From Clostridiales bacterium (GTDB taxonomy: Bacteria; Bacillota; Clostridia; Oscillospirales; Butyricicoccaceae): a DNA stretch of 20,946 nucleotides. Shown one piece after another: positions 7,366 to 14,068 of this stretch (its first letter is position 1; every line of letters begins with the position of its first letter). The notes beneath the pieces are model-generated. The model saw nothing but the letters and a program-made list of their open reading frames with translations. It was not told where the DNA came from and ran no database searches. The position numbers and the translations under genes are program-made. The stretch covers positions 40,538 through 61,483 of the forward strand of contig JAHZFK010000018.1 in NCBI GenBank assembly GCA_019421385.1, in the 5' to 3' direction.

Positions 7366-8805
7366 TCAATTTTTAAAGGGATTCCTGCCCTTGCGGTAAT
7401 CATCCATGAGCATTTTTGCGAGGTTCATCTTTTGACGGAGCGCATATAAGACCTTGCGGTCGACCGTTCTTCGACAAACGAGGTAAATATAGTGGCAGTT
7501 CTCTTTCTGCCCGGCCCTGTGGATACGAGCCTTTGCCTGTTCAAAGTTGCTCATACTGTAATCGAGGGAATAAAAGACCATCGTGCTTGCCGCCGTGAGT
7601 GTGATGCCTAAGCCCGCCGCCGCAATCTGCCCCACGAACACACGGCACCTATCGTCATACTGGAAGCGGTGGATTTCATTGTCGCGGTCTTTTATACCAC
7701 CTCGCACCACGGCATAGCCAATCTTTTTCTTTTCAAGAAGCTTCTGGATATCATCCAGTTCCGGCACAAAACGAGCCATAATAACGAGTTTCTTATCTTC
7801 GGTCATGGCGGAATCGATAATGTCGGAAAGAGCGTCCAGCTTGGCGCGGCTCACGATATTGATCACACCATCGTCATCGGTAAGGTGGCCGCCCGTGATC
7901 TGCGACAGGCGCAGGAGCCGAGTGAGGATGTTTGCCGTTGTTACCTCCGACTCGTCCAGTTCGGCGTAGCTTTCGTCCTCGATGCTGTTATAGAGTTTTG
8001 CTGCGTCCTTTTCCAAATCCACAGTGCGCACTTCTTCCGTAACCACTGGAAGATCAAGGCACTCCGCCTTCGTAACGCGGAACGCCACCGAGTGGAGCTT
8101 TCGCAGGAAATCATTGGTCATCCATTTACGGAAGATTGGCGTGTGGTTGCCGTACCCACCCATATCAAAATACTGGTTGCGGAAGGCGTAGAATGAGGTG
8201 CCGAATATCTGCGGATTTAGGAAGCGGTACTGCGAAAATACGTCCAACTCACGGTTTGTAATAACCGTTCCCGTGAGAAGCAGCTTGTATTTCGCCTTGT
8301 CGCCGATGTGGTGCAGTCCCTTGCTCTGGGAGGTGCGGTTCTCCTTCAGCTTATGTGCCTCGTCCGCGATCACCAGGTCGGCTTTGTATGCCATCAGTTC
8401 CTTTTCGAGCCGCCAAGCCGATTCGTAATTCACGACTACGACCTGCAAGCCCTTGTCCGGCAATCTCGTCAGTTGCTCCTTTTTCTTCGCCGCCATACCC
8501 TTGAGGATGGTCATGGAATATGGAAAATCGGCGAATTTCTCGAATTCCTCCTCCCATACACCCAAAATGGAAAGCGGAGCGACCACCAATACCCGGTTGA
8601 CTTTGCCATATTGGTACATACATCCAGCTACTGCGATGCTCACTATCGTCTTGCCGGTGCCCATCTCCATAAGAAGCGCCGTGCCGCGGCTTTTAAGACG
8701 CTCGTCAAATACGCCGAACTTGTCGCAGGCGAATGCAAATGCCTTTTTCTGATGGTCATACGGGACCGCCTTGATCGGCATCATCAGTTTGATGTTCTCA
8801 ATCAT
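7366..8805 (-). CDS. SNF2/SF2-type helicase of a phage or ICE module
   Basis: This is a DNA-dependent ATPase of about 479 residues with all core helicase motifs. Numbered from the ATG they are: Walker A MGTGKT near 48-53, DEAH (DEAHK) near 148-151, motif III LLLTGT near 175-180, and motif VI RIHRAGQ near 427-433 with its arginine fingers. The wording of motifs III and VI (LTGT, HRAGQ) is typical of SNF2 proteins. There is no extra nuclease or chromatin domain, so it is the short version seen in clostridial mobile elements. Two starts are possible: GTG at 8814 with AAGGA upstream, or ATG at 8805 with GGGGTGA upstream. I chose the ATG. It overlaps the preceding 67-residue gene by a few bases. 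The role in the element, probably replication or repair, is inferred. Confidence 0.9.
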   Translation of the reverse strand: MIENIKLMMPIKAVPYDHQKKAFAFACDKFGVFDERLKSRGTALLMEMGTGKTIVSIAVAGCMYQYGKVNRVLVVAPLSILGVWEEEFEKFADFPYSMTILKGMAAKKKEQLTRLPDKGLQVVVVNYESAWRLEKELMAYKADLVIADEAHKLKENRTSQSKGLHHIGDKAKYKLLLTGTVITNRELDVFSQYRFLNPQIFGTSFYAFRNQYFDMGGYGNHTPIFRKWMTNDFLRKLHSVAFRVTKAECLDLPVVTEEVRTVDLEKDAAKLYNSIEDESYAELDESEVTTANILTRLLRLSQITGGHLTDDDGVINIVSRAKLDALSDIIDSAMTEDKKLVIMARFVPELDDIQKLLEKKKIGYAVVRGGIKDRDNEIHRFQYDDRCRVFVGQIAAAGLGITLTAASTMVFYSLDYSMSNFEQAKARIHRAGQKENCHYIYLVCRRTVDRKVLYALRQKMNLAKMLMDDYRKGRNPFKN

Positions 8806-9001
8806 TGCCGTCACCCCGTATTTCCTTGATCTCGATGCCCTGCACGGATTTACCCGGCGTCAGCACGAGGATTTCGCAGAATCCTCCGAAGAGAAAAGTA
8901 AGCAGCCTTTTCGGGATGCTCCTGTGTCCGCTCTGCAGGACTTCCTGCTTTTTGCCGCTTTTGTCGGCGATATTGATTCGCACTTTGTATTTTAATCTCA
9001 T
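8798..9001 (-). CDS. Small protein preceding the SNF2 helicase, 67 residues
   Basis: The ATG at 9001 follows GGAGGACGAAACC, a good ribosome site, and the frame upstream of it looks non-coding. The product starts MRLKYKVRINIADKSGKK and is a basic beta-rich small protein with a hydrophobic FLFGGFCEILVLTPG segment in the middle. I do not know its biochemical role. Small proteins of this type sit directly in front of the helicase in related elements, which fits the short translational overlap here. It is probably co-translated with the helicase. Confidence 0.72.
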   Translation of the reverse strand: MRLKYKVRINIADKSGKKQEVLQSGHRSIPKRLLTFLFGGFCEILVLTPGKSVQGIEIKEIRGDGND

Positions 9002-9066
9002 GGTTTCGTCCTCCTGTTCCTGGTTTACATTGCTGCGGAGGATGGATGTATTTCCTTCCTCACTCT

Positions 9067-9089
9067 CTACCGAAAAATTCAACCCTCCG
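9067..9089 (-). repeat. Second copy of an intergenic motif shared with 7335-7359
   Basis: On the minus strand this copy reads CGGAGGG, then TTGAATT, then TTTCGGTAG. The copy at 7359-7335 reads CGGAGGG, then AGGTGAATT, then CCTCGGTAG. They agree at nearly all aligned positions with a 2-nt gap. Both lie in the same orientation between genes of the module and upstream of a ribosome site. The right end overlaps a small CCTC-TTCG-GAGG hairpin (9095-9084) with a stable UUCG-type loop. Confidence 0.4.
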
Positions 9090-9142
9090 AAGAGGTGCGG
9101 CCGGGGAGGACTCCGGCTGCTGTATTTGCCACCGCTCACGGC

Positions 9143-9760
9143 TCAATCTTTTTTCGGATACTTGTGGCGTTTCACACGCTCGACTCCAAAGGACTTAGCC
9201 ACCTTATCGATGATTTTGTTCTTGCGGTTGGTCATTGCCGCAGAGGACGGCAGTTTGCCCATCTGCTCGGCTTCAGCCTGGCGCATCTCCTCAAGCTGAG
9301 TACCCTTGCCGAAATGCTCGAAGAAGAAGTCCTGCTGTGACTCGGTGCATTCCTCCTCAATGATTCGGCGCACCTGCGCTGCCTGGGGATTCTCCGGCTC
9401 CGGCTCTGCAAACAGAATGTCTTCCGGGTTGCCGCACTTGTCGGCAAGCGTATCCCAGGGATCGACCGCATCCTCGTTATGGGGATCGGCCTTGTAGCTG
9501 TTCACCTTGGCGTTAAACAGGGGATCGTGTAGTTCACCCTCATAGCGATCCTGCAGATCCATGTCGTGGTCGGACTCATTAAGCATAATGGTCATTTCGA
9601 GCGACAGGTCTTTGCCAACTTCAAGTCTCTGTATGACCACACACTTTGCGTCATCATCCCAACGTTCGTAGCAATAATACTTGCCGTCCGCCGTGAGATA
9701 GCAGGTGCGGTTGGGATTGAACCCGCTCTTACGTTTCTTTGAATCGTTGCTCTTTGACAT
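9143..9760 (-). CDS. Sigma-factor-like protein of a conjugative or phage element
   Basis: The ATG at 9760 has AAAGGAAC upstream and begins a 205-residue protein (MSKSNDSKKRKSGFNPNR). The N-terminus has a YYCYERWDDDAKCVV segment, followed by an acidic middle (DRYEGELHDPLF, DPWDTLADKCGNPED). The C-terminal part (QQDFFFEHFGKGTQLEEMRQAE... ending in VKRHKYPKKD) contains a helix-turn-helix-like stretch (KNKIIDKVAKSFGVERVKRH). Such proteins are commonly labelled RNA polymerase sigma-like proteins in clostridial mobile elements. I see no canonical sigma region 2 aromatic patch, so the sigma label is by association. An unusual interleaved inverted repeat precedes the gene at 9821-9884. Confidence 0.75.
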   Translation of the reverse strand: MSKSNDSKKRKSGFNPNRTCYLTADGKYYCYERWDDDAKCVVIQRLEVGKDLSLEMTIMLNESDHDMDLQDRYEGELHDPLFNAKVNSYKADPHNEDAVDPWDTLADKCGNPEDILFAEPEPENPQAAQVRRIIEEECTESQQDFFFEHFGKGTQLEEMRQAEAEQMGKLPSSAAMTNRKNKIIDKVAKSFGVERVKRHKYPKKD

Positions 9761-9820
9761 ATTTGTTCCTTTCTCGCCTGCGGCGTGACCGAGATGAGTC
9801 GGGAACAAATACAAAGAGCC

Positions 9821-9884
9821 GATTTTGAAACGTGCAATGGCCAGACGACAATGAAACCTTACGTTTCAAAATCATCCGGCCATT
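9821..9884 (-). repeat. Interleaved inverted repeats upstream of the sigma-like gene
   Basis: GATTTTGAAACGT (9821-9833) is perfectly repeated in inverse at 9861-9873, a 13-bp match. AATGGCC (9836-9842) is inversely repeated at 9878-9884. The pairs cross: on the minus strand the order is a, b, a', b'. This is pseudoknot topology in RNA, or two alternative hairpins. A local GAAAC/GTTTC hairpin lies inside. The element begins 60 nt upstream of the gene, where a leader would be. Confidence 0.6.
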
Positions 9885-9924
9885 TGGTAGTTCTCAATCG
9901 ACTCCGTTGCTCGGTATGAAATTA

Positions 9925-10098
9925 TTAGTTAAATGGTGATGCTATTTTTAGCGATTCTTTGTTACACCATATCCTCACAATGTTGTGACACTGAGGGCAT
10001 TTCATTTCGATAAAAATTTTCTCTTTTGGGATATCCGAAATGTCGCAAGCCCTCTTTCCACAACGCGGACACTTAAGCGGTTTTGACTTCTTCTCCAT
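9925..10098 (-). CDS. Small zinc-ribbon protein, 57 residues
   Basis: The ATG at 10098 follows GGAAGGAG seven bases upstream. The protein has a CPRC pair at C10/C13 and a CPQC pair at C34/C37, an arrangement that binds one zinc ion in a ribbon fold; C18 and C45 are additional cysteines. The N-terminus is Lys-rich. It resembles small Com-type zinc fingers of phages that bind nucleic acid, but the similarity I can see is only the cysteine spacing. An 18-bp palindrome upstream (10121-10138) is shared with the promoter of the XRE repressor gene, so this gene probably belongs to the same regulon. Confidence 0.72.
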   Translation of the reverse strand: MEKKSKPLKCPRCGKRACDISDIPKEKIFIEMKCPQCHNIVRIWCNKESLKIASPFN

Positions 10099-10120
10099 AT
10101 ACTCTCCTTCCCAAACAACC

Positions 10121-10138
10121 GTTAGCTTTACAGCTAAC
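10121..10138 (-). promoter_or_regulatory. Operator-like palindrome upstream of the zinc-ribbon gene
   Basis: On the minus strand this is GTTAGCTGTAAAGCTAAC, a perfect 6-bp inverted repeat with a 6-bp spacer. The same half sites in the same arrangement occur at 11326-11343 over the start of the XRE gene transcript, where the first ten bases of the common block TGTTAGCTGT are identical. Shared palindromes at two promoters of one element suggest binding by the XRE repressor. Confidence 0.55.
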
Positions 10139-10146
10139 ACTTGGCT

Positions 10147-10176
10147 AAAAAATATATAGCGGTATACCGCCATATA
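10147..10176 (-). terminator. Terminator after the ImmA-type gene
   Basis: GCGGTATACCGC (10159-10170) is a perfect 12-bp palindrome. It is extended by five more A-T pairs on each side after one mismatch, and in the minus direction it is followed by TTTTTT (10152-10147, overlapping the outermost pairs slightly). It lies just after the stop codon of the metallopeptidase gene. The plus side also ends in CTTTTT, so it may act both ways. Confidence 0.55.
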
Positions 10177-10180
10177 CTTT

Positions 10181-10915
10181 TTAGAATGGCATTGCCACAT
10201 TATTTTCAATAATCTCAAGACCTTTCAACCGATAAAAGGCGGCCTCTTTTGATACATTAAATATATCACTAATTTGGTTTATAGCAGATTTAATCCAAGC
10301 TTCAGTTCTGTAATATACCTTGCCTGCAAGTAAAATCTTCACCGCACTCTTGGGCATTAGCACTGCAGCAGAAAACCTATTTGCCTGTTGCTCTGCACGT
10401 TCTGCATCCGTCATGGAACGAAAGCCACCGATATCCTTTCTGGATACTTTGAAATCTGAACGACAGCGTACATATATTCCTGTGTCATCTCTATCGCTTG
10501 AACCTATTGTATTAAGAAAATATGAGGGATGGAATACCCCGTGGCCACCCTCGTGACCGAGTGTAAAGCGAAGACGGTGTTCTTGATCCTTTTTATCAAG
10601 ACTACCATCTATAACCACCGTTCCCGCCTCAACATGAGCGTAATCCGCACAATTATCTTCTGGGATATATACAGGCAGATAATTTGTTGTCTGAAAGATC
10701 GTTGTGCCAAGATAAACTCCACAATGAGATAAATACATAAACTCAATGGGCATTTTAAGATATTTTTCAACGAAACGCTCAATATCGATTGGATGAGGAT
10801 TGAGGAGGGCCGTGTGATCAAAGTCAACTGCCATTCTTTCCCCCAAAGCATCGATTTCCTCGTTGGACATAATTGGCATACCACTTCGGGAGTACTTCAA
10901 TTCAGGTTTGAACAT
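10181..10915 (-). CDS. ImmA/IrrE-type zinc metallopeptidase
   Basis: This 244-residue protein carries the HEXXH zinc protease motif as HEGGH at residues 121-125. Downstream it has the family's ERAEQQANRFSAAVLMP block, in which a glutamate helps bind the metal. A C-terminal helical part (WIKSAINQISDIFNVSKEAA) resembles the usual helix-turn-helix-like tail. In ICEBs1 and related elements ImmA cleaves the ImmR repressor after DNA damage and so induces the element. The gene lies 2 bp after the XRE gene, the same pairing as immR-immA. No strong ribosome site precedes the ATG, so translation is probably coupled. Cleavage of the neighbouring repressor is inferred from the pairing. Confidence 0.88.
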   Translation of the reverse strand: MFKPELKYSRSGMPIMSNEEIDALGERMAVDFDHTALLNPHPIDIERFVEKYLKMPIEFMYLSHCGVYLGTTIFQTTNYLPVYIPEDNCADYAHVEAGTVVIDGSLDKKDQEHRLRFTLGHEGGHGVFHPSYFLNTIGSSDRDDTGIYVRCRSDFKVSRKDIGGFRSMTDAERAEQQANRFSAAVLMPKSAVKILLAGKVYYRTEAWIKSAINQISDIFNVSKEAAFYRLKGLEIIENNVAMPF

Positions 10916-10917
10916 AC

Positions 10918-11292
10918 TTATCTCTTTCGCCTCCTCAAATCATCAACGAACCGCTGCCATTCCTCCTCGCTTGCATCAAGGTCACGAGCTGTGCGAAGTG
11001 CCGCACTAACATACTCGTGTTCCATGATATAATCAGGCAAATCTGGCGGAATTGAGTTTTTCTGCTTTCCCGCAGCATTGTAGAGCGCGGTTTTTTCGTC
11101 TGTGTCAAGGTGTAGTGCTACCACGACCTTTTCAATACGTTCAGCAGTTAAAGCTGACCGCCTGCCTTTCTCGACATCACTTAAGAATGGCGCTGAAACA
11201 CCAATTCCCCTGGCAAGTTCTCTCAGTGTTACATCCTTCTGCTCCCTAAGAAAGGTAAGCAATTCACCAAATGTCTTCTCGCCGATATCCAT
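10918..11292 (-). CDS. XRE-family repressor, ImmR-like
   Basis: The 124-residue protein has an N-terminal Cro/CI-type helix-turn-helix at about residues 8-62 (FGELLTFLREQKDVTLREL, then IGVSAPFLSDVEKGRRSA). It is followed by a helical C-terminal part likely used for dimerisation or as the ImmA cleavage region. The ATG at 11292 has CAGGAGGTG upstream. A consensus promoter (TTGACA, 17 bp, TATGCT) precedes it, and an operator-like palindrome covers the expected start site, which suggests autoregulation. Together with the downstream metallopeptidase it forms a damage-responsive switch of the kind known from ICEBs1 and phages. It may also affect the divergent defence operon, but no copy of its palindrome is visible at that promoter. 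Confidence 0.87.
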   Translation of the reverse strand: MDIGEKTFGELLTFLREQKDVTLRELARGIGVSAPFLSDVEKGRRSALTAERIEKVVVALHLDTDEKTALYNAAGKQKNSIPPDLPDYIMEHEYVSAALRTARDLDASEEEWQRFVDDLRRRKR

Positions 11293-11325
11293 AATGACAC
11301 CTCCTGCTCAATTAGTCTGTAAGTC

Positions 11326-11343
11326 GTAAGCCAAACAGCTAAC
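11326..11343 (-). promoter_or_regulatory. Operator-like palindrome at the XRE repressor start site
   Basis: On the minus strand this is GTTAGCTGTTTGGCTTAC, the same layout as the site at 10121-10138 with one mismatch between its arms. It begins three bases after the -10 box and covers the predicted transcription start, an ideal place for autorepression. An overlapping GCTAA/TTAGC pair lies just upstream at 11338-11349. Confidence 0.55.
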
Positions 11344-11346
11344 ATT

Positions 11347-11375
11347 AGCATAGCGTCTTTCACTACCGTTGTCAA
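11347..11375 (-). promoter_or_regulatory. Promoter of the XRE-ImmA operon
   Basis: TTGACA (11375-11370) is a perfect -35 box. TATGCT (11352-11347) follows after exactly 17 bp. The expected start is near 11340, about 48 bases before the ATG. Confidence 0.82.
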
Positions 11376-11437
11376 GAGATTGGAACACCTCAGACGTAAA
11401 AATTCTATGAACGTTCTGACGACCAAACCTCGGAGCA

Positions 11438-11466
11438 TTGACACGATGACCCAAAACGAGTACAAT
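11438..11466 (+). promoter_or_regulatory. Promoter of the plus-strand defence operon
   Basis: TTGACA (11438-11443) and TACAAT (11461-11466) are separated by 17 bp, close to the ideal vegetative promoter. The start is expected near 11473, about 70 bases before the first gene, and falls inside an operator-like palindrome. The promoter diverges from that of the XRE-ImmA genes about 60 bp away. Confidence 0.82.
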
Positions 11467-11472
11467 AATATG

Positions 11473-11500
11473 CGAATGCAAATAATTATTTTGCAATTCG
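11473..11500 (+). promoter_or_regulatory. Operator-like imperfect palindrome at the defence operon start
   Basis: CGAATGCAAATAA (11473-11485) is mirrored by TTATTTTGCAATTCG (11486-11500) with two single-base insertions. The centre is AATAATTATT. It begins at the predicted transcription start, so binding here would repress the operon. The first gene of the operon encodes a small XRE protein, the obvious candidate to bind it. Confidence 0.5.
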
Positions 11501-11540
11501 ATTTCAAAGTTGCGCATAAGCAAATTGGAAGGAGCCGAGA

Positions 11541-11786
11541 ATGTCTACTGTCAGTTATAAAAAACTTTGGAAACTCCTTATCGATAAAGATATGAAAAGA
11601 AAAGATCTACGGGAAGCGACTGGAATAAGTACAGCATCCATGGCAAAGCTGTCAAAGAATGAGAATTTAACAACTGATGTCCTTCTGAAAATATGCGATG
11701 CCCTCAAGTGTGACATCTCGGACATAATGGAAGTATCGTTAGATGACGAGTGCCCATCCGACAACGAAGAAGGCGAAAAGGTGTAA
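11541..11786 (+). CDS. Small XRE regulator, controller-like, of the defence operon
   Basis: This 81-residue protein is almost entirely a Cro/CI-type helix-turn-helix: KLWKLLIDKDMKRKDLREA, then ISTASMAKLSKNENLTTDVL, then LLKICDALKCDISDIMEV. It ends in a short acidic tail. GGAAGGAG precedes the ATG at good spacing. It is the first gene of the operon, 6 bp before the first methyltransferase. Proteins of this size and position are known as C (controller) proteins in restriction-modification loci, where they delay nuclease expression until DNA is methylated. The operator-like palindrome at the operon start site supports autoregulation. Whether it activates, represses or both cannot be seen. Confidence 0.85.
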   Translation: MSTVSYKKLWKLLIDKDMKRKDLREATGISTASMAKLSKNENLTTDVLLKICDALKCDISDIMEVSLDDECPSDNEEGEKV

Positions 11787-11792
11787 TCGATA

Positions 11793-12719
11793 ATGGGAAA
11801 GAAACGGACTCTAAACACATTTAAAAATAAATTTATATGCGGCGATTGCGAGACTATTCTAAAAACCATGCCTGATGCAAGTGTAGACTTAGTACTCACA
11901 TCTCCTCCGTATGCGGATAAACGAGATTACGGCGATGCAGATGGAACAATTTCTCCCGACGAGTATGTTGATTGGTTTGTTCCGAAAGCAAGAGAAATAT
12001 ATCGTGTCCTCAAAGAGGACGGTAGCTTTGTTTTAAATATTAGCGATAAAGTTGTAGATAACTATCAGCATCTGTATGTTTTCGAGCTTTTGCTGAAGCT
12101 ATGCAAGGATGTCGGTTTTCATCTTGTACGAGACTATATTTGGTATAACCCAGCAACGCCCCCAAATGTGTACTCAAGAGGTGGTTACGGACGAACAAAG
12201 AAATCACATGAATACTGCTTCTGGTTAGCAAAAGGCGATTCGTGGGAATTTAATTTGGATCCTATTAGAAAGCCTTATAGTAAAGATATGCAAAAATATC
12301 TTCAAGGGAAGGGTAAGGGGGATCGGAATCAGAATACTCGACCCAGCACTCATAATTTTGATTGCGAGAAGACCTGGACAAATAATGGTGGTTCCGATCC
12401 TGGTACCGTTATTGAAATTGCAAATACGAGCAGCAATGACTATTTTATGAAGTTGTGCAAAAAACACGAAATAGGACACCCTGCACGATTCCCTGAAAAG
12501 CTTGCAGAATTTTTTGTCCTTTCGGGAAGCTGTGAGGGAGATGTTGTTCTTGACCCTTTCTCCGGCTCTGGCACGACAGCTGCTGTGGCACAGCGACTTA
12601 ATCGCATCTGGATTGGCATAGATGCCAATCCAGACTATTGCAGGCTTGCAACCCTTAGATTGGAATATGAACGCAGATTACACGAAGAGGTTGACACAGA
12701 TGTTGCGGGAGATAACTAA
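11793..12719 (+). CDS. DNA methyltransferase A, beta-class, SPPY type (probably N4-cytosine)
   Basis: The enzyme would transfer a methyl group from SAM to an exocyclic amino group in a specific DNA sequence. In its 308 residues the catalytic motif IV is TSPPY at 36-40. The SAM-binding motif I is DPFSGSGTT at 254-262, preceded by HPARFPEKLAEFF. The order IV then I, with the recognition region between, defines the beta class. SPPY rather than DPPY or NPPY is usual for N4-cytosine enzymes, so m4C is likely, though some SPPY enzymes make m6A. The gene starts 6 bp after the XRE gene and overlaps the second methyltransferase by 20 bp. The site specificity is unknown. Confidence 0.92.
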   Translation: MGKKRTLNTFKNKFICGDCETILKTMPDASVDLVLTSPPYADKRDYGDADGTISPDEYVDWFVPKAREIYRVLKEDGSFVLNISDKVVDNYQHLYVFELLLKLCKDVGFHLVRDYIWYNPATPPNVYSRGGYGRTKKSHEYCFWLAKGDSWEFNLDPIRKPYSKDMQKYLQGKGKGDRNQNTRPSTHNFDCEKTWTNNGGSDPGTVIEIANTSSNDYFMKLCKKHEIGHPARFPEKLAEFFVLSGSCEGDVVLDPFSGSGTTAAVAQRLNRIWIGIDANPDYCRLATLRLEYERRLHEEVDTDVAGDN

Positions 12720-13566
12720 AAACAAATACTGCGTCCGAAAGATGGATGGAGCAGAAGGAATGCTTCTTCTCCCTGACAAATCCATAAAACTAATCTACGG
12801 TTCTCCGCCATATCCAAATGCCGAACGAGAATATGGTGTATGGCGTTCATCTGAATATATTCATAAAATGACCCCGTTTTTAGATGCTGCTTGTGCAAAG
12901 CTGCGTGATGATGGATTTATCGTTATAAATGTTAAAGCTAATAGAGAGAGAGCCACAGCAAAGGTTGCATCTAAACGATCCTTGATTATAGAAAAACTTG
13001 CTATAGAGATGGATGAGACTTGGGGACTACATTGTGTTGACATTGAAATATGGATAAAAGAAAACCCGGCTCCAACAGGACTTCGTGTTGCGTGTCAAGA
13101 TGCATATGAGCAAAATTTGTGGTTTTCAAAATCTCCAAAATGGAGCATTAATCTGGATGCTATACGTAGACCATATGAATCTCACAGTGTCCAGACATAT
13201 GAGTCATATGAATATAAGCCTCGATCAAATGGGAATACCTACGTTCGCAAAAACAAAAGAATAGCTCCCAATCCGCTGGGAGCATTGCCAAAAAATATTA
13301 TAAGTGGCGGAGTCTCGGCTCGGATAGATGATCACCCTGCAACACAGCCGTTGTATCTGCCAGAGAAATATATAAAAGCAACGACATCAAAGAATGATTT
13401 AGTTGTTGATCCTTGGATGGGTAGCGGAACAACAGGATATGCGGCGCTTTCCCTCGGACGGCATTTTGCTGGATTTGATGTCGTAGAGGAATATGTTGTG
13501 CAGGCGAATACACGACTGCTCTCTATTGCTGGAGGAGTAGGTAATGGCGAAGGGCAAGAGACTTAG
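12700..13566 (+). CDS. DNA methyltransferase B, beta-class, SPPY type (probably N4-cytosine)
   Basis: This second, different methyltransferase of the operon has 288 residues. Motif IV is GSPPY at 34-38 and motif I is DPWMGSGTT at 237-245, preceded by DHPATQPLYLPEKYI, again the beta-class order. It shares layout but little sequence with enzyme A, so it is not a recent duplicate. The ATG at 12700 is chosen because GAAGAGG lies about nine bases upstream and it gives a 20-bp overlap; an earlier in-frame ATG at 12622 would overlap enzyme A by about 100 bp. Two different enzymes in one locus are usual where the recognition site is asymmetric and each strand needs its own methylase. That is inference here. 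Confidence 0.9.
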   Translation: MLREITKNKYCVRKMDGAEGMLLLPDKSIKLIYGSPPYPNAEREYGVWRSSEYIHKMTPFLDAACAKLRDDGFIVINVKANRERATAKVASKRSLIIEKLAIEMDETWGLHCVDIEIWIKENPAPTGLRVACQDAYEQNLWFSKSPKWSINLDAIRRPYESHSVQTYESYEYKPRSNGNTYVRKNKRIAPNPLGALPKNIISGGVSARIDDHPATQPLYLPEKYIKATTSKNDLVVDPWMGSGTTGYAALSLGRHFAGFDVVEEYVVQANTRLLSIAGGVGNGEGQET

Positions 13567-14068
13567 CAAGCAAGCACTGAATACCATTTTTGTTAAAGGA
13601 CTTGGAGATCATGTCGTTTGGCATAGCGATATAGCATCTTTTCCTCTTCTTGTGGATTTGCAACCCAGAAATTTACGCTTGCGTGTATACCTGTGGAACT
13701 GCACAAATCCGCCTGGTGGTCGTGCGTTAGATGAATATAAAATACAAGTGATTCTTCCCGGCCAACAGCGTAGGGAACGTGGGCAACTTGACTATTCCGA
13801 TGGACGACTTCCCATTATAGGTGCATTAGTACGGGACGGAGAAGATATTTCCTTTGCATTTTGGGACGCAGATAAACACAGTGATTTTGCATATAGCGGA
13901 AATATGCAGGTAAAGGCGGACGTGATTGTCAAATCTCTTTGTACAAAGGTTTCTGAGACGGTTAGAAATAACAACGAACGTATCGTCTGTGCCCGACCTC
14001 TATATCTGTATGATGCCTTAATTCGCCGCATGGATATAATGCACGAAGAGTTGCTTGGAGGATCATAA
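13544..14068 (+). CDS. Unrecognised 174-residue protein of the defence operon
   Basis: The ATG at 13544 follows GGAGG eight bases upstream and lies inside the end of methyltransferase B (23-bp overlap). The product starts basic (MAKGKRLSKQALN) and then looks like a mixed alpha/beta domain. Notable segments are LRVYLWNCTNPPGGR, DEYKIQVILPG, a GRLPIIGALV strand, and FAFWDADKHSDFAYSGNMQVK. The D-E-x-K and Q-V-K patterns could belong to a PD-(D/E)XK-like nuclease fold or to a domain that recognises DNA or modified bases, but no motif is decisive. Its place between modification enzymes and helicase-nuclease suggests a role in target recognition or cleavage. I assign no firm function. Confidence 0.78.
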   Translation: MAKGKRLSKQALNTIFVKGLGDHVVWHSDIASFPLLVDLQPRNLRLRVYLWNCTNPPGGRALDEYKIQVILPGQQRRERGQLDYSDGRLPIIGALVRDGEDISFAFWDADKHSDFAYSGNMQVKADVIVKSLCTKVSETVRNNNERIVCARPLYLYDALIRRMDIMHEELLGGS

